This document shows, one piece after another, positions 46,901 to 57,487 of a stretch of DNA of 64,000 bases. Each line of letters starts with the position of its first letter. Position 1 is the stretch's first letter. A program made the position numbers and the translations under genes. The DNA comes from Prochilodus magdalenae (lineage: Eukaryota; Chordata; Actinopteri; Characiformes; Prochilodontidae): contig JAMWET010003607.1 of NCBI GenBank assembly GCA_024036415.1, positions 47,501-111,500 on the forward strand, in the 5' to 3' direction. The notes beneath the pieces are model-generated. The model did no database searches, had not been told where the DNA came from, and saw nothing but the letters and a program-made list of their open reading frames with translations.

Positions 46901-49900
46901 GTTCATTTTGGTATATATTTGTCTAAGCTTTGTACATAAACATGTATAGTATTTAATATATTTATATTTAGTTCTGTTTCTATGGATTGACACTCTGGGT
47001 TTATTTTTCCTATGTGTTTTGAATGAACTGTGCTTGTCCTGCCATGGTGATGATTGTAAACTGATTGTCTGAATGGTGGTTCTCTGTATGATCACACTGT
47101 TAACTCCATGTTAAAGTGTTGCTTTTAACTCAATTCCTGCTTTATTCTTCTGTTTATATTTGTTGAGCTGAAATCTCCGCTTGCATTAATTGTTGATTGC
47201 TCTCCTGAAATGAACGAAGATTAAATTTTAATTTGAGGTAATTAACCCAGGTGAAGAACACATTGGAACCTGCTGAAACAGACCGTTTTTGTCTTTGCCT
47301 TCACTAAATGCAGTCTGCGGGTTGCCATGTTTTGCCTTTTCGGGCACCACAGACTTCCCCCCCACCTCTGATTTTTCCAGAAGTGCTTTTTACTGCGAGT
47401 TTTCTAAGTCGGTATATGTTGTAAAATGCTGACCACAAGCTTTGTCAATAAAATCCCATGCGTTTAAAATGTCTTAACACGATTTGCAAGACCTTGTGTG
47501 TTCACTTCTACCAAGGGTTGGTCCTGAGGCGGTCCAGCCACGCTCACCACCAACTTTCTCCTCGGTAGTGTCTCGAGTGTAAATCCCTAACCCTAGCTAG
47601 TGAGCTGTTTCTCTTTCACTGCAAGCGTAAGACGGGCGACGTTCACCGAGCTGTTCCTTCAGTAGAAGATGCTGCAGTCCTGGCTCCTCCCTGCAAACCT
47701 CCTGTGAACACGGAATTCACCTGAAATTGCTTTTTCGATTGGGCAGCTTCTATTTGCGATCAGGCTGACCACAACTTTGCGTCAAGTTCCTTTTTGAATT
47801 CACACGTTAGACTGTTAGCGTGACTGTGACCTTAAAGGCGCCATGGTGTTGTAGAGCTGCACTGAGAGTCTGTTTTTGCGGAAGGCTGGTTAGCCAGCTA
47901 ACCTCTGCTGGTAAAACCATTTCTCGGCAGCTCATCACTGTTCCAGGAAGATGCCTCCAGAGTTCTCTCAGGTTCAGGAACACGCTGACTTTGAGCCGTT
48001 TACTGTAAACGTATACACGGGTTAGTTAGTTTAGCAGCACCAAAGTCGAGCGCTATACCCACCACCCATTTTGCGGCTCCGCCTCCAACTGCTAATATTT
48101 TGTGACTTTCTGGTGAAGCTGCTCTGATGTCTTTAAACTTACTTCAGTAAGTTATAGGGTTGAAGAATGATCATTTTCCATTATTGTGAAGTGACGGAGG
48201 ACAGATTTCATGTCTGTTCTTCAGAAACCTGTTTAAATGTGAGCTGTGGTTTAGCATGTGTTGTGAGGATGTATGCAATAAACCCTCTTGTCCGGTTCTT
48301 TTTGCGAACAGATTGATGATTCTCCATCCATTTCACTGGCCCAGCTCTCCAAGGTATATTCCAGTTCAGCTCCCTTCTCCATATGACTGTATGTGTACTG
48401 TGTGTTTGGGCTCATGCAGATAAACTGTGCATGACAGCCCCATGGTGCTGCACACCCTCCTTAAAACGGGGTTCTCCACCTGTGAGGTTATGGTTATGTA
48501 AAGTTCCTGTAATGTTTCAGTTTCCTGTGTTTGATGATCAGACTGTTTATTAACAAGTACTTACCAGCAACCATCTCCGGAGTTCTCCCCCATAATCACC
48601 AGCGGTGTAGTCCAGTCCAGTGGTTCTGACTTTCTTTGGGCACATCAAGGGTGAAGAACAGACTTGTGGAGCTGTTTGAGGACTGCTGTGATTAGCCTCG
48701 CTAGTCTAGAACGTTACGGTGTCATTTCCCCTACAGTTCCACCAACTACAACTTCAGTTCTAACTTAGCCACTGTTAGCAAGGTGGTGCTAAAGAGGAAT
48801 TCCACAGATTTTCCACAATTGTTTTCTCCATAATTCGGTGTTTGGGATGTAAACAGTGTGGTTCATGGTGGGTTCTGGTGTGAGAGTTCAGATGTTCCTT
48901 ACCGTGGTGATGGGAACCAGGGGTCTCTCTTTGTCTATAACACACGTATAGGCTTTTTTTTATTATCTAGAACCCCCTGTGAACCTACGTGTCTTGTGAG
49001 TGTTAATTGGAATGTTGGAAGTTTGACTGTTTTTCTTAACTCCTTAATTATTCCTGTGTTGTGTTGGAATTCCCCTTTAACCGTGTGCCAGTACTGACCC
49101 GAGTGACGGGCTACACCCCGGATGATGGTTGCTGGTACCTGCTGTGTAACTGTACTGTAATAACTGTAGTTGGTGTTGTGAATGTGACTGAGCTGCCCGG
49201 AGCTGTAAAGAAGGCGCTTTCTGCCTCAGTGTGGAGGGAGTACCCTAAAGCCTCTCGCCCACAGCGTTCCGAGTCGTATCGAAGAGTGAAGAGCTCTGTT
49301 TTTTTTCCTTTTTTCCGTGGATTTTTTTTTCCGTTCTCCTTGTCGCTGAAGACTCGTTCCTGGTGGATGTTTCTGGACTGTTCCTAGCTGTGAAGCTTTT
49401 CTCTAACGGACTTCACGAAAACACCGGCGATCATATGCACCGTTTTTGTGTTCTGTTGAATTGCTTAAATTCCATACCCGTTGGTGTTTTAACTGTTGAG
49501 TGGTGTTGCTGATGCCCAGGTGAACACTGTGTGTGTGTTTATCAATCTAGTGAGCTTAACTGATGGAAATGGATAAATAAAATCACTGTAGTGAACTGTT
49601 TATGTAAGCGTTAATGACTGGAGGGTACTCTAATGGTGTTAATACGTAAGCACATGTGGACCTTAGACCCTAAGCAGTGCTGTGGAAGGGAGCGCTGTGA
49701 AGCTGGTTTATTGGAAGGCCCGAAAAAGGCTTTTATTTATGTTTATTTATTTATCTTTTTTTTTTTATTCATTTCTGACTGTAGCTCGGCTTTGGTCACA
49801 GTGTTGGGTTAGATCCTGTGCTCTAGAATGATCTAATGTGCTCGAAATAGTCAAAACGTCCAAAGTTGTGAGTGAAGGTAGGCCCGTGATGCGGTCCATC

Positions 49901-52900
49901 CATTGAGCAGGGCCTAACGGTCGCGTGCGCTAACGGAAGGCTTGAGGTACTCCCTGCCCACCCGCTCTCCGGAGTTTTGGAGGTGAATTCGGACGGCGAT
50001 GCGGCGGACAGCGTCTCTTTACAGCTCTGAAGGACTCCGGGGCTCCAGTGTTTAATCTGTGTCTAAAAACGTTATTGCCCTTCAAACAGACCGCCAATCT
50101 CGCGGAAGCTAACGCGTCAGAGGAAGACAAGATTAAAGCAATGATGTGTCAATCCAATCACGAATACGACCCCATTCAGTAAGTATCTGCTGTCTGAGGT
50201 AGTAAAGCAGAGCATCAGCAGATCGGCTCTAGTTCTGTGTCTAATGGGAGGCTCTTCTCCTTCTTCTCCTTCAGCTACACAAAGAAACTGGTGGGGCCGC
50301 CTCCTCCGAACTACACCTGCTTCCGCTGTGGAAAGAACGGACACTACATTAGGAACTGCCCGACTAATGGGGTACTTGGGTTTTCATTACTACTTTTAAA
50401 TGTCTTTTTATTCTGGTTTGTTAATGTATTGATGTTTATAGCTAATCAAAAATAATTCTATAAATAAAAATAAAATAATTAACTATTCCGAGTTTATTTA
50501 ACAATATCTCCTAATCAATATTTTTATTTTGCCTTTATTTGTGTTTATCTAATCCCGTCTGATTAATTAGTTGAGTTTTGAGTCTTGTTAATTTTCCAAA
50601 CTGTATTTTCCAATCACTAAAACGTAAAATCAATAAAATGGTTGTTTCTGTTTTGAGGAATCTAATTTCGTGCTTCGTTAATGTGCTAGCAGGACAAAAG
50701 TTTCGAGAGTACACAGCGGATCCGGAAGAGCACTGGAATTCCCCGCAGTTTCATGATGGAGGTGGATGATCCATCCATGAAGGGAGTCATGTTGACCAAC
50801 ACTGGAACCTATGCTATTCCCACCATCGACGCGTAAGAACCACCATCCTTCTGATTGGCACTACCATTAAACATCCTGTTGGGAGTTTCCTCACTGTAGT
50901 TACCGTATTGTTTGTGTGTCCTGGAACAGGGAAGCGTATGCGATTGGGAAGAAGGAAAAGCCTCCATTTCTGCCTCAGGAGCCGTCATCATCTTCTGAGG
51001 AGGAGGATCCTGTGCCTGATGAGTTGCTCTGTCTGATCTGTAAGGATCTGATGACGGACGCTGTGGTCATCCCCTGCTGTGGGAACAGTTACTGTGACGA
51101 GTGTGAGTATAAGTGTTGGTTGGTTGTGGGTGAAGGACGGTCCATTTCCCTCCTGTAAACCGGTTGAGACTCTGATTAAGTTTAAACCTGGATTAAAAAG
51201 CTTTTCCAGTGGTTTAGTCCAGTCTAAGGAAAGGCTACATGTGGCTGAAGTGCAGTTGGGTAGTTGTTGGGTTCTCTTAATGACTCATGTTTTTCCGATC
51301 ACCGCAGGCATTCGGACAAGTTTGCTGGAGTCAGAGGAGCACGTGTGCCCCACCTGCAACCAGTCCGAAGTGTCTCCTGATGCTTTGATTGCCAACAAAT
51401 TCTTACGCCAAGTAAGTTTTACGTAGTCTGAACATTGTCATTTATGGGGCAGAGCTTCCTTTTGAATCAGTTAGTTTAGAATTGAGTATTTGAAGGTGAA
51501 GCTGATGTGCAAAGTGTATGAGCAGTATCTGTAGGTCAGAATGTAGAGTACTACCGCACATGTACAGAGTGTTGAGGTAGCAAGTGTGCAGTTTAGTTCG
51601 GAAGAGGAAGCCCAAGCTGAGCCGTGTTTTGCCATTTGAGTCTGTTTGGTCATTTTGTTCTGCTGTTTTAACCTCTAGGCTGTGAACAACTTCAGGAATG
51701 AGACGGGTTACACAAAGAGAATCCGTAAAGCTGCTGCTGCGGCGGCGGCGGCAGCGGCTGCTGCTGCGGCCCAGCCTGCTGCTCCTGCGGTCCAGAATCA
51801 ACCGCGCCTGCAGCGTCCTGTCCAAATCCTTAGACCACCCAACTCACGCCAGCAGGACCCACTGCTGGCCAACGTCGCTCGTCCTCCTGCGGCAAGCACA
51901 CCCCCTGCTGCTCTGAGCCCTGTGATCACTCACCAGGCCTCCAACACACCCCCTACTGGTGGGGCTTCTTCTGTGGCCAGCAGCAGCCCGGCTCGGTCCC
52001 CCCCACAGCAAACCAGCAAACAGGACGACCCTGCTGTAGTCAAGTAATACGCTTTTTCACTTGCATCTCTCTCTCTCCCTAAACAAGTCCAGAGTTGGAT
52101 GTTTAGTCGTTTGGAATCTGAGTGATAGTCTGTGTTTTCCCACTTTGTAGAGAGCCTGAGGTTCAGCCGCCGGCCACTACAGTTTTATCAGAGACTCCAC
52201 TGCCTACCCCAGTCATTCCTAAGGTATGGAGTGCCTTTGCTAACAGTACTCACTGCTAACTCTGAAAGTGCTGATGGATAGTAGGTTTGCATGACTCAAC
52301 TTTTCATTGTTCCTGTTTGTGTTCTACAGGGTTACCATGTTCCAGTGATTGGTCCACCACCACACTCTCTCCCTCACTCCATTCCCAGACCAGGTGACAC
52401 TTTAATTTGACACTTTTATTTTTCCCTTGCATCTAAGCATGTATAAACATTTAGCAAATATTAATAGTGCAAATGTTGATTATTATTTTATATCATTTTT
52501 AGCACAACCAAGACCTAATGTGCCTAGATCAGCTGGGCCCAGACCTTCATGGGAGCCGTAAGTGTCTCTGTTCTTTGCTTTACTCCTCACTGTTTCACAA
52601 AAATGATGTTTTCTGATCTGTTTTTCACTTGAATAGTTCTTTACATGGCACAGCAAATCAGGTTTATTGATAAACCCACAGTCTGCTTAGTAACAAGACA
52701 TGGGGCTAAGTGTGAGAACAGAGTTCTTGACAGAGTTCTAAGGGTTGATGGGACAGGATGGTGAAGGTTTCCAGTGTGGTGGTTGATCAGCAGACTGCTA
52801 TTTCTAATCGTAATGACTCTTAATGCACTTTGCCTGAAATGCCCCTTGTGGTTTTTACCCCTTAGGTCCTCGAGCCGCAGCCGTGCCCCTAGCGAGCGGC

Positions 52901-53331
52901 CTCCGAGGCAGCAGGTTCCTCCAGTTCAGCCACCTCCTCCTGTGGCTCCTCCGGTATACGTTCCACCTCTGTTCCCTCCTCCGCAGCACGCCATTCCTCA
53001 GCCACCTGGCGTGGTTCCCCAACAGTATCAGATGCAGTATCCTCCTGGGCAGCAGCCTGCGCCCCCTTACACCGTGCCTCCTCCGGGATATCCTCCAGCT
53101 CCCGCTAACGTTCCGGCTCCATGGGTACCGCCGGGGACTCAGCCCCCGATGCCCAACCCTTTGCCTTCCCTGAACCCTGCACCCTTCTTATCCAAGGAGG
53201 AGTTCTACAGACAGCAGCGGAGACTGAAGGAAGAGTGAGTAGGCTTTTATCCAGTGTTTGGTTTCTTCTTTCAGGGTTTGGCGAATTTCTAAGCTATGAA
53301 ATGTGATTTATAGGAGGGTCTTTTGAGTGTT

Positions 53332-53365
<34 letters not shown>

Positions 53366-56300
53366 ATCTATAAATGTCAGACCTCTGCACCACAGCCTTA
53401 CAGAATTCAGTGTTCTGCCTCTTTATTAATCACCTACTTATCCAGACCTTTATGGAGTTCAGAGAGTTTTAAGAGCTGAACACACTGATTTCTGTGGTGG
53501 TGTGGCCTGGGAGGAACCCAGTACCTGGAGTTCGCTGTACCTGCCCCTGTTACACTTTGAATAGTAGTAGTTTGCGAGGGGGTAACAGTTTTTCAGGTAC
53601 AGCATTTTAAAAAAAACAGGCTGGTAGTAAACTTTCCAGGGGTCTCTCACAGGAGGGGGAAATTCTTCCAGTAATTCCTTAGCTTATTTTTAAGAAGCAG
53701 AAATGTCTGCTGTCTGTTTGCACAGATGCGAAGAAAATCGATTCAATCTGCCATGTTTTAACTGTGAAGTTTTATCTCCTTCCTGTTTTCAATAAATAGT
53801 CCCCACTGTCGATTCGTTACCAGGGAGAAGTCTAAGCTTGAGGAGTTTACCAATGACTTTGCCAAAGAGCTTCTGGAGTACCGAAAGATCCAGAAGGAGA
53901 GGAGACGGACCTATTCTAGGTTTGTATTTTCCTTACTGCTACGTCAGAATCCAGTGTTAAAGTAGTAAGGCTCCTTCTAAGGCAGGAGAACTGATCATCT
54001 CTTTTCTCCCCGCAGGTCAAAATCTCCATACCGTGGTTCATCATACAGCGGTTCATCCTACTCCTACTCCAAATCCCGCACTCGCTCCAGATCGCCTCGG
54101 TCCTACTCTCGCTCTGTGAGCCGATCTCGCTCCAGGTCACGCTCCCGATCCCGATCTCGTTCCCGTTCCTATTCACGCTCTCCATACTCCCGCAGGGGCC
54201 GTGGAAGAAGCCGAAGTTACAGGTCCAGATCCCGTACACCCCCTTACCACCGTTCTCGCACTCGCTCTCCTTCATATAGAGGACGGGATGCAGCAATGGC
54301 TGGAATTTACCGTTCCCGCTCCCGATCACCACACTACAGGGGCCACAGTCCAGGCAAGAAGCTTCTGCCTGGCACTCAGTTGGAAATGGACCGCAAGTAC
54401 CCAGGCAGGTACCGGGAAATTCCCCCTTATGATGCCAAGGCCTACTATGGTAGAGCAGTTGACCAGAGCGACCCATATGAACAGGAAAGGTACCGGGAGT
54501 GGGAGCGAGAGTACCGAGAGTGGTACGAGAAGTATTTCAAAAACTACGACGCTCCACAGACAAGTCAGATCAGGGCGCGTGGCCCAGGCAGAGATCCATA
54601 TTCCCCTGATCGCTACGGTCCGGCCAGACCCAGAGACGTCTCTCCCTATGCCAGAGGACGGCGTGATGACTATCCACCCCACAGCCAAGCACATGGTATT
54701 CCTCCTAGAGGCCGCCCTTTGACTTACCAAGAGAAGTGTGCCGAAAAGTACGGCCACCTCCATGTGAACAATGCTGGAGCTGGGAGAGGCTTAAGCAAAG
54801 ACTCCCTGAAACCTGCTAAAGACCGGGAACCAAGCACGAGCATCGCTGTGGACTCCAAGGGTCTGAAGCACAAGAAGCATAGGAAGAAGAGAAAGGGAGA
54901 GGAGGGCGATATCTTCAGCCACTCCGACTCCATGGACGACTCCAAAAAAGATGACAGGAAGGGAGACTCGATGCTGATGAACTCAACTCGTGACGATGCC
55001 ACCCCAGTCAGAGATGAGCCCATGGACAGCACCGCAGTGCCCTACAAGAGTTCCTCTGACAAGGACAAAAAGGAGAGGACCAAAAGCAGGACAGAAAAAG
55101 TCAAACGCAAGACTGAGAGCAGTGCACCAAAGAAGGAAGCTTCGGTCAAGACCTCCAAGCCTGCCAGAGAAAAGGAGGCAGATGCAACTCGAGAGAGAGT
55201 ACCTTCCACTGAACCGGCTATTAAGAGAATCAAGGAAGAGCCGACACAGAAGACTGACACTAGCAAGTCACATTCCTCTGAGAAACTTATGCTTCCTCGC
55301 AAGCTGATGCAGTCTAGACCAGTCAAGCACCACGACCAGAAGCCCAAAGACGAGCCTAAAGTCAAGAAGGAGCCTGTCAAAGACTCGGCAAAGCCTGAGA
55401 AACCTCTCTCTAAAGATGGGAAGCCCAAGCTGGAGAAGCCTGTCAAACCTGAGGAGAAGGCAGTCAGCAAAACAGCCGAGGTAAAGGTGGTGGAAAAACG
55501 AAAACGGAAAGACGAAAAGCCCCTAACAAAAGACCCGGAGATCTCTCTGAACAAGTCTCCAAAGACTGAAGTTACGGAGATGGCTAAGGGGTCTCCCAAG
55601 CCCAAACCGAAGGTGGAGAGTGAGAAGCCAGTGGAGAGGGAGAAACCAGCCATCCCTTCCCTGATGGACATAAAGCCTGAGCCTGTAAGAAAGATCAAGC
55701 TCAACCGCGAGATCGGAAAGAGGATCAGCACTGAGAGACTTTCCGCTGACGAATCTGGCCCTGGCACAGGGAAGAATAGGCTGGACCAAAAGTCCAAGTC
55801 CAAGATTCGGCGAAGGGTGCACGCTGCAGACGGATCAGGGTCCTTGTTGGTCGATTACACCAGGTGAGTTGAGAGAGAGCACCGCCCTAATTTAATATTC
55901 CACTCGCACATTGCAAACTCTGGGATAAGGGGAGGTCAGTTATCAAGTTTTCTTGATCTCATGTATGTTGTCTTCAACAGCACTAGCTCCACTGGTGGCA
56001 GTCCCATCAAGAGGCATCAGGAAGAGAAGCTGGACCTGAAAAAGACTGTGGTGAAGACCCTGGAGGAATACACCAATGACAGTTCCACGCCTGCTGAAGA
56101 TGAGATTGTTATGATCCAAGTGCCCCGCTCTAAGTGGGAGAAGGAAGACTATGAATCTGAGGACGACGATTCTAAGGCCGCAACTGCTGCTGCCAACACT
56201 GGCCTTTCTGCTGCTACCTCTGCTCCTGCTGGAGAGAATGCTGCTTCCAAACCTAGCGACAGGGAATCGGAGAAAACTGTCCATGCCGCTAAGGACGCTC

Positions 56301-57487
56301 CTGCTGATGCGAAACCTGCCAAGGACCCGTCATCAGGCGATATGGATACAGAGCGGGATAAAGAAAGTGAGAAGGAGCGTGAAAGAGGAAGAGAGCGAGA
56401 CCGCGGTGCTTCAGATCGCGAGTCTTCAGACAAGAGGAAAGCTGGGACAGTAACCGTGGATAGAGGCAGCGACCACGGCAGTGAGAGGAGCTCCTCTTCC
56501 CAGTCCTCCAGGGACAGACCTGCTGATAAGTCTGCACCCTCTTCCCGGAAGCCATCAGGTAGGGAACACAATGCAAGCGTCCCTGAAAAGAAGTCAGACC
56601 ACAGAACAAGTGCAAGAGACCATTCAGATTCCCGGCAGAGAGACGGAAAACCAAGAGAGCCTCTCAGGAGGAAGGAGTCGCCCCCTCCACCGCCCTCCAA
56701 GGGTAGCAAAGAACGCGATGTCCATGCAGAAGTAGCTAAAAGAGCTCCTGCAGTTTCCCAGGACCCCAAAAAGGCAGAAAACAGCCCTTCTGCAGAGAAA
56801 AAGTCAACATCTCAGGCTCAGGCTGTTCCAGAGTCCAAAAGAAGTGCTCCGGAAGATCACAAGGCAGACAAGCAGCCACAGACCGTGAAGCACACTGATG
56901 GACGATCCACAAAGGATAAGGAACACCTGGGACACAAAGCCGCACATAGGACTGCTTCTCCGGAACCCAGGGCCGAGGTTGAGCGGGTTCAAACTCATGT
57001 GGAGCGAGAGCATCCCAAAGTCAAGCCTCCATCAATCCGTTCCATGCGACTGTCCTCTGACCTTACACGGGAAACGGACGAAGCGGCGTTCGTCCCTGAT
57101 TACAGCGAAAGTGACAGCGAGACGTCTGATCCCGAGAGCAAAGCAGAGCTCAAGGAGCGCGGGAGGGACAGCAGTGCAAGCCCCACCCACAGCCACAGCG
57201 CCAGCCCCTCTGGAAGCCACGCCCACAGCAGCTCGCCAAGCTCTCCCGGCAGCCAGGACAGTAAGAAAAGGAAAAAGGACAAAAAAGACAAAAAGGACAA
57301 GAAGGAGAAGAAGCACAAAAAGCACAAGAAACACAAAAAACACAAGAAGCACGCCAACGAGTCCGAGACGGACAAAGGACAGAAACACAAGCATAAGAAA
57401 AAGAAGTCCAAAAAGAGCAAGGACAAGGAGAGGGACGAGAAGGACGAGAGGACGAAAGACGACTCCAAGGAGAAGGAGTCTGTCTGA
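42148..57487 (+). CDS. rbbp6: RBBP6, retinoblastoma-binding protein 6 (E3 ubiquitin ligase and pre-mRNA 3'-processing factor)
   Basis: Seventeen coding exons join in frame with GT-AG borders: 42148-42313, 43529-43628, 44011-44047, 48312-48353, 50090-50178, 50275-50371, 50693-50832, 50930-51102, 51308-51411, 51679-52043, 52151-52223, 52330-52393, 52503-52557, 52866-53234, 53824-53919, 54016-55863, 55981-57487. They give 1,774 residues, close to the 1,792 of human RBBP6. In order: DWNN ubiquitin-like domain (about 1-80), CCHC zinc knuckle (Cys160, Cys163, His168, Cys173), RING (Cys258, Cys261, Cys273 or 274, Cys279, Cys282, Cys295, Cys298), a 14-Ala tract, proline-rich part (about 510-610), RS domain (about 657-770), then charged low-complexity sequence with lysine-rich nuclear signals (about 1,700-1,760). 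The family binds Rb and p53, ubiquitinates YBX1 and p53-pathway targets, and is the counterpart of yeast Mpe1 in the cleavage and polyadenylation machinery. The start at 42,148 gives MSCVHYKFSSKLNYDTV, identical to the human start over these residues. Confidence 0.97.
42314..43528 (+). repeat. Intron 1 with a degenerate TTTAAAGGGCCAATAT repeat
   Basis: Positions about 42,350-43,095 contain dozens of decayed units of roughly 20-25 bases built on TTAAAGGGCC followed by AATATTAGGG or CATTCAGG. Spacing is irregular, so this is an old minisatellite. The remainder, to the acceptor TTTCCAG at 43,528, is unique AT-rich intron. Confidence 0.8.
43529..43628 (+). CDS. rbbp6: rbbp6 coding exon 2
   Basis: Residues 56-89, the end of the DWNN domain (EYTDDGALIPKNSSVIIRRI, then PIGGVKATSKTYV). 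It matches the human exon nearly residue for residue. Phase 1 in, phase 2 out. The donor is AT|GTAAGT. Confidence 0.96.
43629..44010. other. rbbp6 intron 2
   Basis: A 382-bp AT-rich intron with a (TA)n(TG)n microsatellite at about 43,897-43,935 and a GGAT repeat after it. The acceptor is TTGCAG at 44,010. Confidence 0.9.
44011..44047 (+). CDS. rbbp6: rbbp6 coding exon 3
   Basis: Residues 89-101 (IDRSEPSGGSSKA), aligned with human ISRTEPAMATTKA. The 37-bp exon ends in phase 0 at GCA|GTATGT. The unspliced continuation yields the short isoform described below. Confidence 0.93.
44011..44125 (+). CDS. rbbp6: rbbp6 short DWNN isoform, alternative terminal exon
   Basis: If exon 3 is not spliced at its donor, the frame continues for 25 codons (beginning VCSNHLISF) to a TGA at 44,123-44,125. 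Joined to exons 1-2 this gives a 126-residue protein that is essentially the DWNN domain alone. An AATAAA at 44,418-44,423, followed by a T-rich stretch, would end such a transcript. Human RBBP6 makes an equivalent DWNN-only form of about 118 residues that also reads into this intron and, as I recall, also begins VC after KA. The isoform is inferred; only the open frame and signal are seen. Confidence 0.7.
44418..44423 (+). terminator. rbbp6: Intronic poly(A) signal for the short rbbp6 isoform
   Basis: A canonical AATAAA lies 293 bases after the alternative stop codon. The sequence 10-30 bases downstream (GATGTTATTTATTTTTTAAC) is U-rich, as expected of a cleavage-stimulating element. Confidence 0.65.
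45050..46390. repeat. 31-bp minisatellite in rbbp6 intron 3
   Basis: About 43 units on TTAGTACTCCAGTAAAAGTA followed by CTGATGGATCA. The first few are irregular, with 46- to 60-base composites carrying TAGTTGTACTGATGG. From about 45,490 the units are regular and alternate GGATCATT and GGATTATT, or AAAAGTAC and AAATGTAC. The array lies wholly within the intron and does not touch splice sites. Confidence 0.95.
48312..48353 (+). CDS. rbbp6: rbbp6 coding exon 4
   Basis: Residues 102-115 (IDDSPSISLAQLSK), aligned with human IDDSSASISLAQLTK. It is a 42-bp phase-0 exon with donor AAG|GTATAT, and one residue shorter than the human segment. Confidence 0.92.
48354..50089. other. rbbp6 intron 4 (1.74 kb)
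   Basis: Unique sequence with no repeats of note beyond T-rich runs at about 49,315 and 49,750. Open frames of up to 108 codons (49,061-49,387) have no recognisable domain. The acceptor is AAACAG at 50,089. Confidence 0.85.
50090..50178 (+). CDS. rbbp6: rbbp6 coding exon 5
   Basis: Residues 116-145 (TANLAEANASEEDKIKAMMC, then QSNHEYDPI), nearly identical to the human protein. Phase 0 in, phase 2 out. Donor CA|GTAAGT. Confidence 0.96.
50275..50371 (+). CDS. rbbp6: rbbp6 coding exon 6, zinc knuckle
   Basis: Residues 145-177, including the CCHC zinc knuckle CFRCGKNGHYIRNC (Cys160, Cys163, His168, Cys173), an RNA-binding motif. The whole motif lies in this one exon. Intron 6 follows (321 bp, AT-rich, nothing else seen). 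Confidence 0.97.
50693..50832 (+). CDS. rbbp6: rbbp6 coding exon 7
   Basis: Residues 178-224, the linker between zinc knuckle and RING (RKSTGIPRSFMMEVDDPSMK, then GVMLTNTGTYAIPTID). Conserved in human, where this linker is also short and well kept. Donor GC|GTAAGA. Confidence 0.96.
50930..51102 (+). CDS. rbbp6: rbbp6 coding exon 8, first half of RING
   Basis: Residues 224-282: EAYAIGKKEKPPFLPQEPS, an acidic serine patch, then RING ligands CLICKDLMTDAVVIPCCGNS and YCDEC. The exon border splits the last Cys codon (T|GC). Confidence 0.97.
51308..51411 (+). CDS. rbbp6: rbbp6 coding exon 9, second half of RING
   Basis: Residues 282-316, completing the RING with IRTSLLESEEHVCPTC and the helix SPDALIANKFLRQ. 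All metal-binding cysteines expected from the human domain are present. Confidence 0.97.
51679..52043 (+). CDS. rbbp6: rbbp6 coding exon 10, with poly-alanine tract
   Basis: Residues 317-438. It starts AVNNFRNETGYTKRIRK, conserved with human, then 14 consecutive alanines (residues 334-347) where human RBBP6 has a proline run, and then Pro, Ser and Gln-rich sequence. The donor is GTAATA, weaker than others in the gene. Confidence 0.93.
52151..52223 (+). CDS. rbbp6: rbbp6 coding exon 11
   Basis: Residues 438-462 (KEPEVQPPATTVLSETPLPT, then PVIPK). Low-complexity segment, weak conservation. Placed by reading frame and splice sites (TTGTAG acceptor, AAG|GTATGG donor). Confidence 0.82.
52330..52393 (+). 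CDS. rbbp6: rbbp6 coding exon 12
   Basis: Residues 463-484 (GYHVPVIGPPPHSLPHSIPR). GYHVPVIG aligns with human GYQVPVLG, which anchors the exon. Phase 1 out, donor G|GTGACA. Confidence 0.88.
52503..52557 (+). CDS. rbbp6: rbbp6 coding exon 13
   Basis: Residues 484-502 (AQPRPNVPRSAGPRPSWEP), matching the human ARPGGGRPGWE region. Acceptor TTTTTAG, donor CC|GTAAGT. The following intron 13 (308 bp) shows nothing else. Confidence 0.88.
52866..53234 (+). CDS. rbbp6: rbbp6 coding exon 14, proline-rich region
   Basis: Residues 502-625. Pro makes up a large share (PPVQPPPPVAPPVYVPPLFP), and the end SKEEFYRQQRRLKEE is conserved with human. Donor GA|GTGAGT. Confidence 0.95.
53235..53823. other. rbbp6 intron 14 with GT microsatellite
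   Basis: A 589-bp intron with (GT)n at 53,334-53,363 and otherwise unique sequence. Acceptor TTACCAG at 53,823. Confidence 0.88.
53824..53919 (+). CDS. rbbp6: rbbp6 coding exon 15
   Basis: Residues 625-657: EEKSKLEEFTNDFAKELLEY, then RKIQKERRRTYS. Highly conserved helical segment before the RS domain. The donor is GTTTGT, the weakest of the gene, with G at the last exon base position (AG|GTTTGT). Confidence 0.94.
54016..55863 (+). CDS. rbbp6: rbbp6 coding exon 16, RS domain and charged middle region
   Basis: Residues 657-1,273. RS domain with uninterrupted RSRSRSRSRS runs (about 657-770). A conserved block follows (PPYDAKAYYGRAVDQSDPYE, YREWYEKYFKNYD), then lysine and glutamate-rich sequence with DDATPVRDEPMDS, IKRIKEEPTQKTD and the end RRRVHAADGSGSLLVDYT. 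Human exon 17 to 18 has the same large size and similar order. The region corresponding to human Rb binding lies in this part. Confidence 0.97.
55981..57487 (+). CDS. rbbp6: rbbp6 coding exon 17, C-terminal region and stop
   Basis: Residues 1,273-1,774. Starts STSSTGGSPIKRHQEEKLDL, includes IVMIQVPRSKWEKEDYESED and SSDLTRETDEAAFVPDYSES, both conserved with human, and ends in lysine-rich blocks (KKHKKHKKHKKHKKH, then KHKHKKKKSKKSKDKER). TGA stop at 57,485-57,487. The corresponding human stretch holds the p53-binding region. Confidence 0.97.

Larger units (their letters stand above)
44048..48311. other. rbbp6 intron 3 (4.26 kb)
   Basis: The largest intron of the gene. It holds the alternative exon 3 extension and poly(A) signal at its 5' end, a 31-bp minisatellite at 45,050-46,390, and otherwise unique AT-rich sequence with no second gene visible. 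The acceptor is GAACAG at 48,311. Confidence 0.85.

Noticed and set aside
55042..55803. 253-codon minus-strand frame inside rbbp6
   Set aside because: Shadow of exon 16, caused by biased codons (Lys, Glu, Pro) on the coding strand.
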